Source: Bacteroidota bacterium (GTDB taxonomy: Bacteria > Bacteroidota > Bacteroidia > NS11-12g > UBA955). Taken from it: a stretch of 6,680 nucleotides of DNA. Shown piece after piece: positions 5,543-6,680 of the stretch; position 1 is the first letter of the stretch, and each line of letters begins with the position of its first letter. The stretch spans positions 1 to 6,680 of the forward strand of contig SXYY01000049.1 in the NCBI GenBank assembly GCA_005788145.1, in the 5' to 3' direction. The notes under the pieces were generated by a model. It ran no database searches and was not told where the DNA came from. It saw nothing but the letters and a program-made list of their open reading frames with translations. A program made the position numbers and the translations under genes.

Positions 5543-6655
5543 ATGCGCTTTTTGGGAAAATGCTTGCTTCTGTGTTGCACCTTGTGGGTCGTGGGCGCTG
5601 CAATGGCGGCTGGCGATCCTCCCAAAAAACCAGTTCGCGATCCTTATGAAATGTCACAATATGTTCGCTTTAGCGACACCACCGAATTTCAGATCGACAG
5701 TTTTTTTCGCCGGATGTATCGCTGGGGTATCTTCAATGGTACCTATTTGTTTCATAAAAATGATAGCTTGTGTTTTGGTGCGATGGGTTATGCCACCTTT
5801 TCACAGCTCGATTCACTGAAACCCGCCGATTTGTTTCAGTTGGCTAGTGTTTCTAAAACCTTTACGGGCATGGCAATGATGCTCCTGGTGCAAGATGGCT
5901 ATTTGAAATTGAGCGATAGTGTGCATTGGTATATCCCGGAATTGACGCGACGAAACCTATCGTTACAAAATTTGATTAGCCATAGCAGTGGACTGCCCGA
6001 TTATTTCTATTTCAACATGAAGGCGTGGGAGAACCCCAAGGACCATCTTACCAATGATGATGTGGTGCAACTTCTGAACGCCCAGCCAGTGAATCACTTT
6101 GCAAAACCCGGACGCTATGATTACTGCAACAGCAATTATGCATTGTTGGCGTTGATAGTGGAGCGACAGACAGGCATTGATTTCAGGGAGTTTGTGAAGT
6201 TGCGTATCATGAATCCCAGTGGCATGAAATATTCTCACTTGGCCAATTTTGATACCTTGGGCTTGGTGAATTATACAGTGCAGGGGTACGACAAAAAACG
6301 GGTTTTTGCGGACAACATATTCAATGGTGCCATGGGCGATAAGGGGGTTTATTCCAATGTTTTTGAAATGTTGGCGATGGACCGAATGTTGAGAACCGAT
6401 TTTTTGTTGCATCCCGATACCAAGAATCAAATGGTAGCGCCACAAACGGTGGTGAGTGCTGATGCGTTTTATGCGAATGGATGGCGGGTAAAATGGATAA
6501 ACGGACAAAAATGGGCGTTTCACAATGGATGGTGGAAGGGATTTCGAACCTATTACTGGCGTTGTTTGGATGAGGATAAGTGTTTTGTGGTATTGACCAA
6601 CAACGTTCAAGGTCCGTTTTTAAGGACCATTGACATGGTTGGTCTGCTGAAATGA
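5543..6655 (+). CDS. Secreted beta-lactamase-family serine hydrolase (class C / PF00144-like)
   Basis: A 370-residue exported serine hydrolase of the broad beta-lactamase/penicillin-binding-protein-like family, whose members include esterases, D-amino-acid peptidases and class C lactamases. The substrate cannot be told from sequence, and resistance should not be assumed. Numbered from 5543: signal peptide with R2 and K6, a hydrophobic core (7-20) and AMA-AG near 20-24, with no lipobox, so the protein is probably periplasmic; the nucleophile motif S102-V-S-K105; HSSGLPD (147-153); the second catalytic motif Y194-C-N196 within YCNSNYALLAL; GDKGVYSN (265-272); and HNG (327-329) in the place of the KTG box. 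Two cysteines, C341 and C347, could form a periplasmic disulfide. An in-frame ATG at 5525 would add six residues, but a -7 promoter box (5530-5537) lies within that stretch and the shorter N terminus is a cleaner signal peptide. It appears to be a single-gene unit. Confidence 0.88.
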   Translation: MRFLGKCLLLCCTLWVVGAAMAAGDPPKKPVRDPYEMSQYVRFSDTTEFQIDSFFRRMYRWGIFNGTYLFHKNDSLCFGAMGYATFSQLDSLKPADLFQLASVSKTFTGMAMMLLVQDGYLKLSDSVHWYIPELTRRNLSLQNLISHSSGLPDYFYFNMKAWENPKDHLTNDDVVQLLNAQPVNHFAKPGRYDYCNSNYALLALIVERQTGIDFREFVKLRIMNPSGMKYSHLANFDTLGLVNYTVQGYDKKRVFADNIFNGAMGDKGVYSNVFEMLAMDRMLRTDFLLHPDTKNQMVAPQTVVSADAFYANGWRVKWINGQKWAFHNGWWKGFRTYYWRCLDEDKCFVVLTNNVQGPFLRTIDMVGLLK

Positions 6656-6659
6656 TTGA

Positions 6660-6675
6660 CAGTTTGGCGTAACTG
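6660..6675 (+). terminator. Weak inverted repeat after the hydrolase gene
   Basis: CAGTT (6660-6664) and AACTG (6671-6675) can form a five-pair stem with loop TGGCGT, five bases past the stop codon. The window ends five bases later, so any T-run cannot be seen. Confidence 0.2.
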
Positions 6676-6680
6676 CAGGT

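Noticed and set aside
5963..6610. Minus-strand open frame of 215 codons inside the serine hydrolase
   Set aside because: It is antisense to the catalytic region of a gene with an intact SxxK, YxN and HNG set. No family motif is seen in it and no promoter precedes it.
1..6680. Mobile element, CRISPR array, tRNA/rRNA or defence island
   Set aside because: No terminal repeats, transposase or integrase motifs, regular spaced repeats or cloverleaf signals were seen. The genes are intact housekeeping genes with uniform composition.

Overview
The window looks like an ordinary chromosomal stretch of a member of the Bacteroidota. The evidence is the protein styles (a QueE opening in the Bacteroidota manner, a DUF4296-type lipoprotein, a MutS2 of the Bacteroidota type), exact TAnnTTTG promoter boxes of the Bacteroidota -33/-7 kind, little use of Shine-Dalgarno sites, and mid-range base composition. 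I cannot name a genus. No RNA gene, mobile element, CRISPR array or defence gene is visible.

Layout. Positions 2-295 (+) are the last 97 codons of the beta sliding clamp gene dnaN. It converges, with a 20-base gap, on a YggS/PROSC-type pyridoxal-phosphate homeostasis gene (316-984, -). A short divergent region (985-1044) separates that from a two-gene unit: a small lipoprotein of DUF4296 type (1045-1398, +) overlapping by four bases a full-length mutS2 (1395-3899, +). A 73-base gap leads to a second two-gene unit, folD (3973-4857, +) overlapping queE (4854-5453, +). After an 89-base gap comes a secreted beta-lactamase-family serine hydrolase (best start 5543, end 6655, +). The last 25 bases hold only a weak inverted repeat.

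How the genes relate. Most products are housekeeping: replication processivity (DnaN), PLP/amino-acid homeostasis (YggS), nucleic-acid or collided-ribosome processing (MutS2), one-carbon folate metabolism (FolD) and 7-deazapurine synthesis for queuosine (QueE). They do not form one pathway. The two overlapping pairs are probably co-transcribed and translationally coupled.

The most interesting signal is not a gene. The three + strand transcription units that begin in the window each have an exact TAnnTTTG -7 box whose last base lies only 5-7 bases before the start codon, and two of the three also have a TTG element 21-22 bases further upstream. This geometry predicts leaderless or nearly leaderless mRNAs, and it moves the start of the serine hydrolase from 5525 to 5543. 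I did not find a convincing previously undescribed system here.
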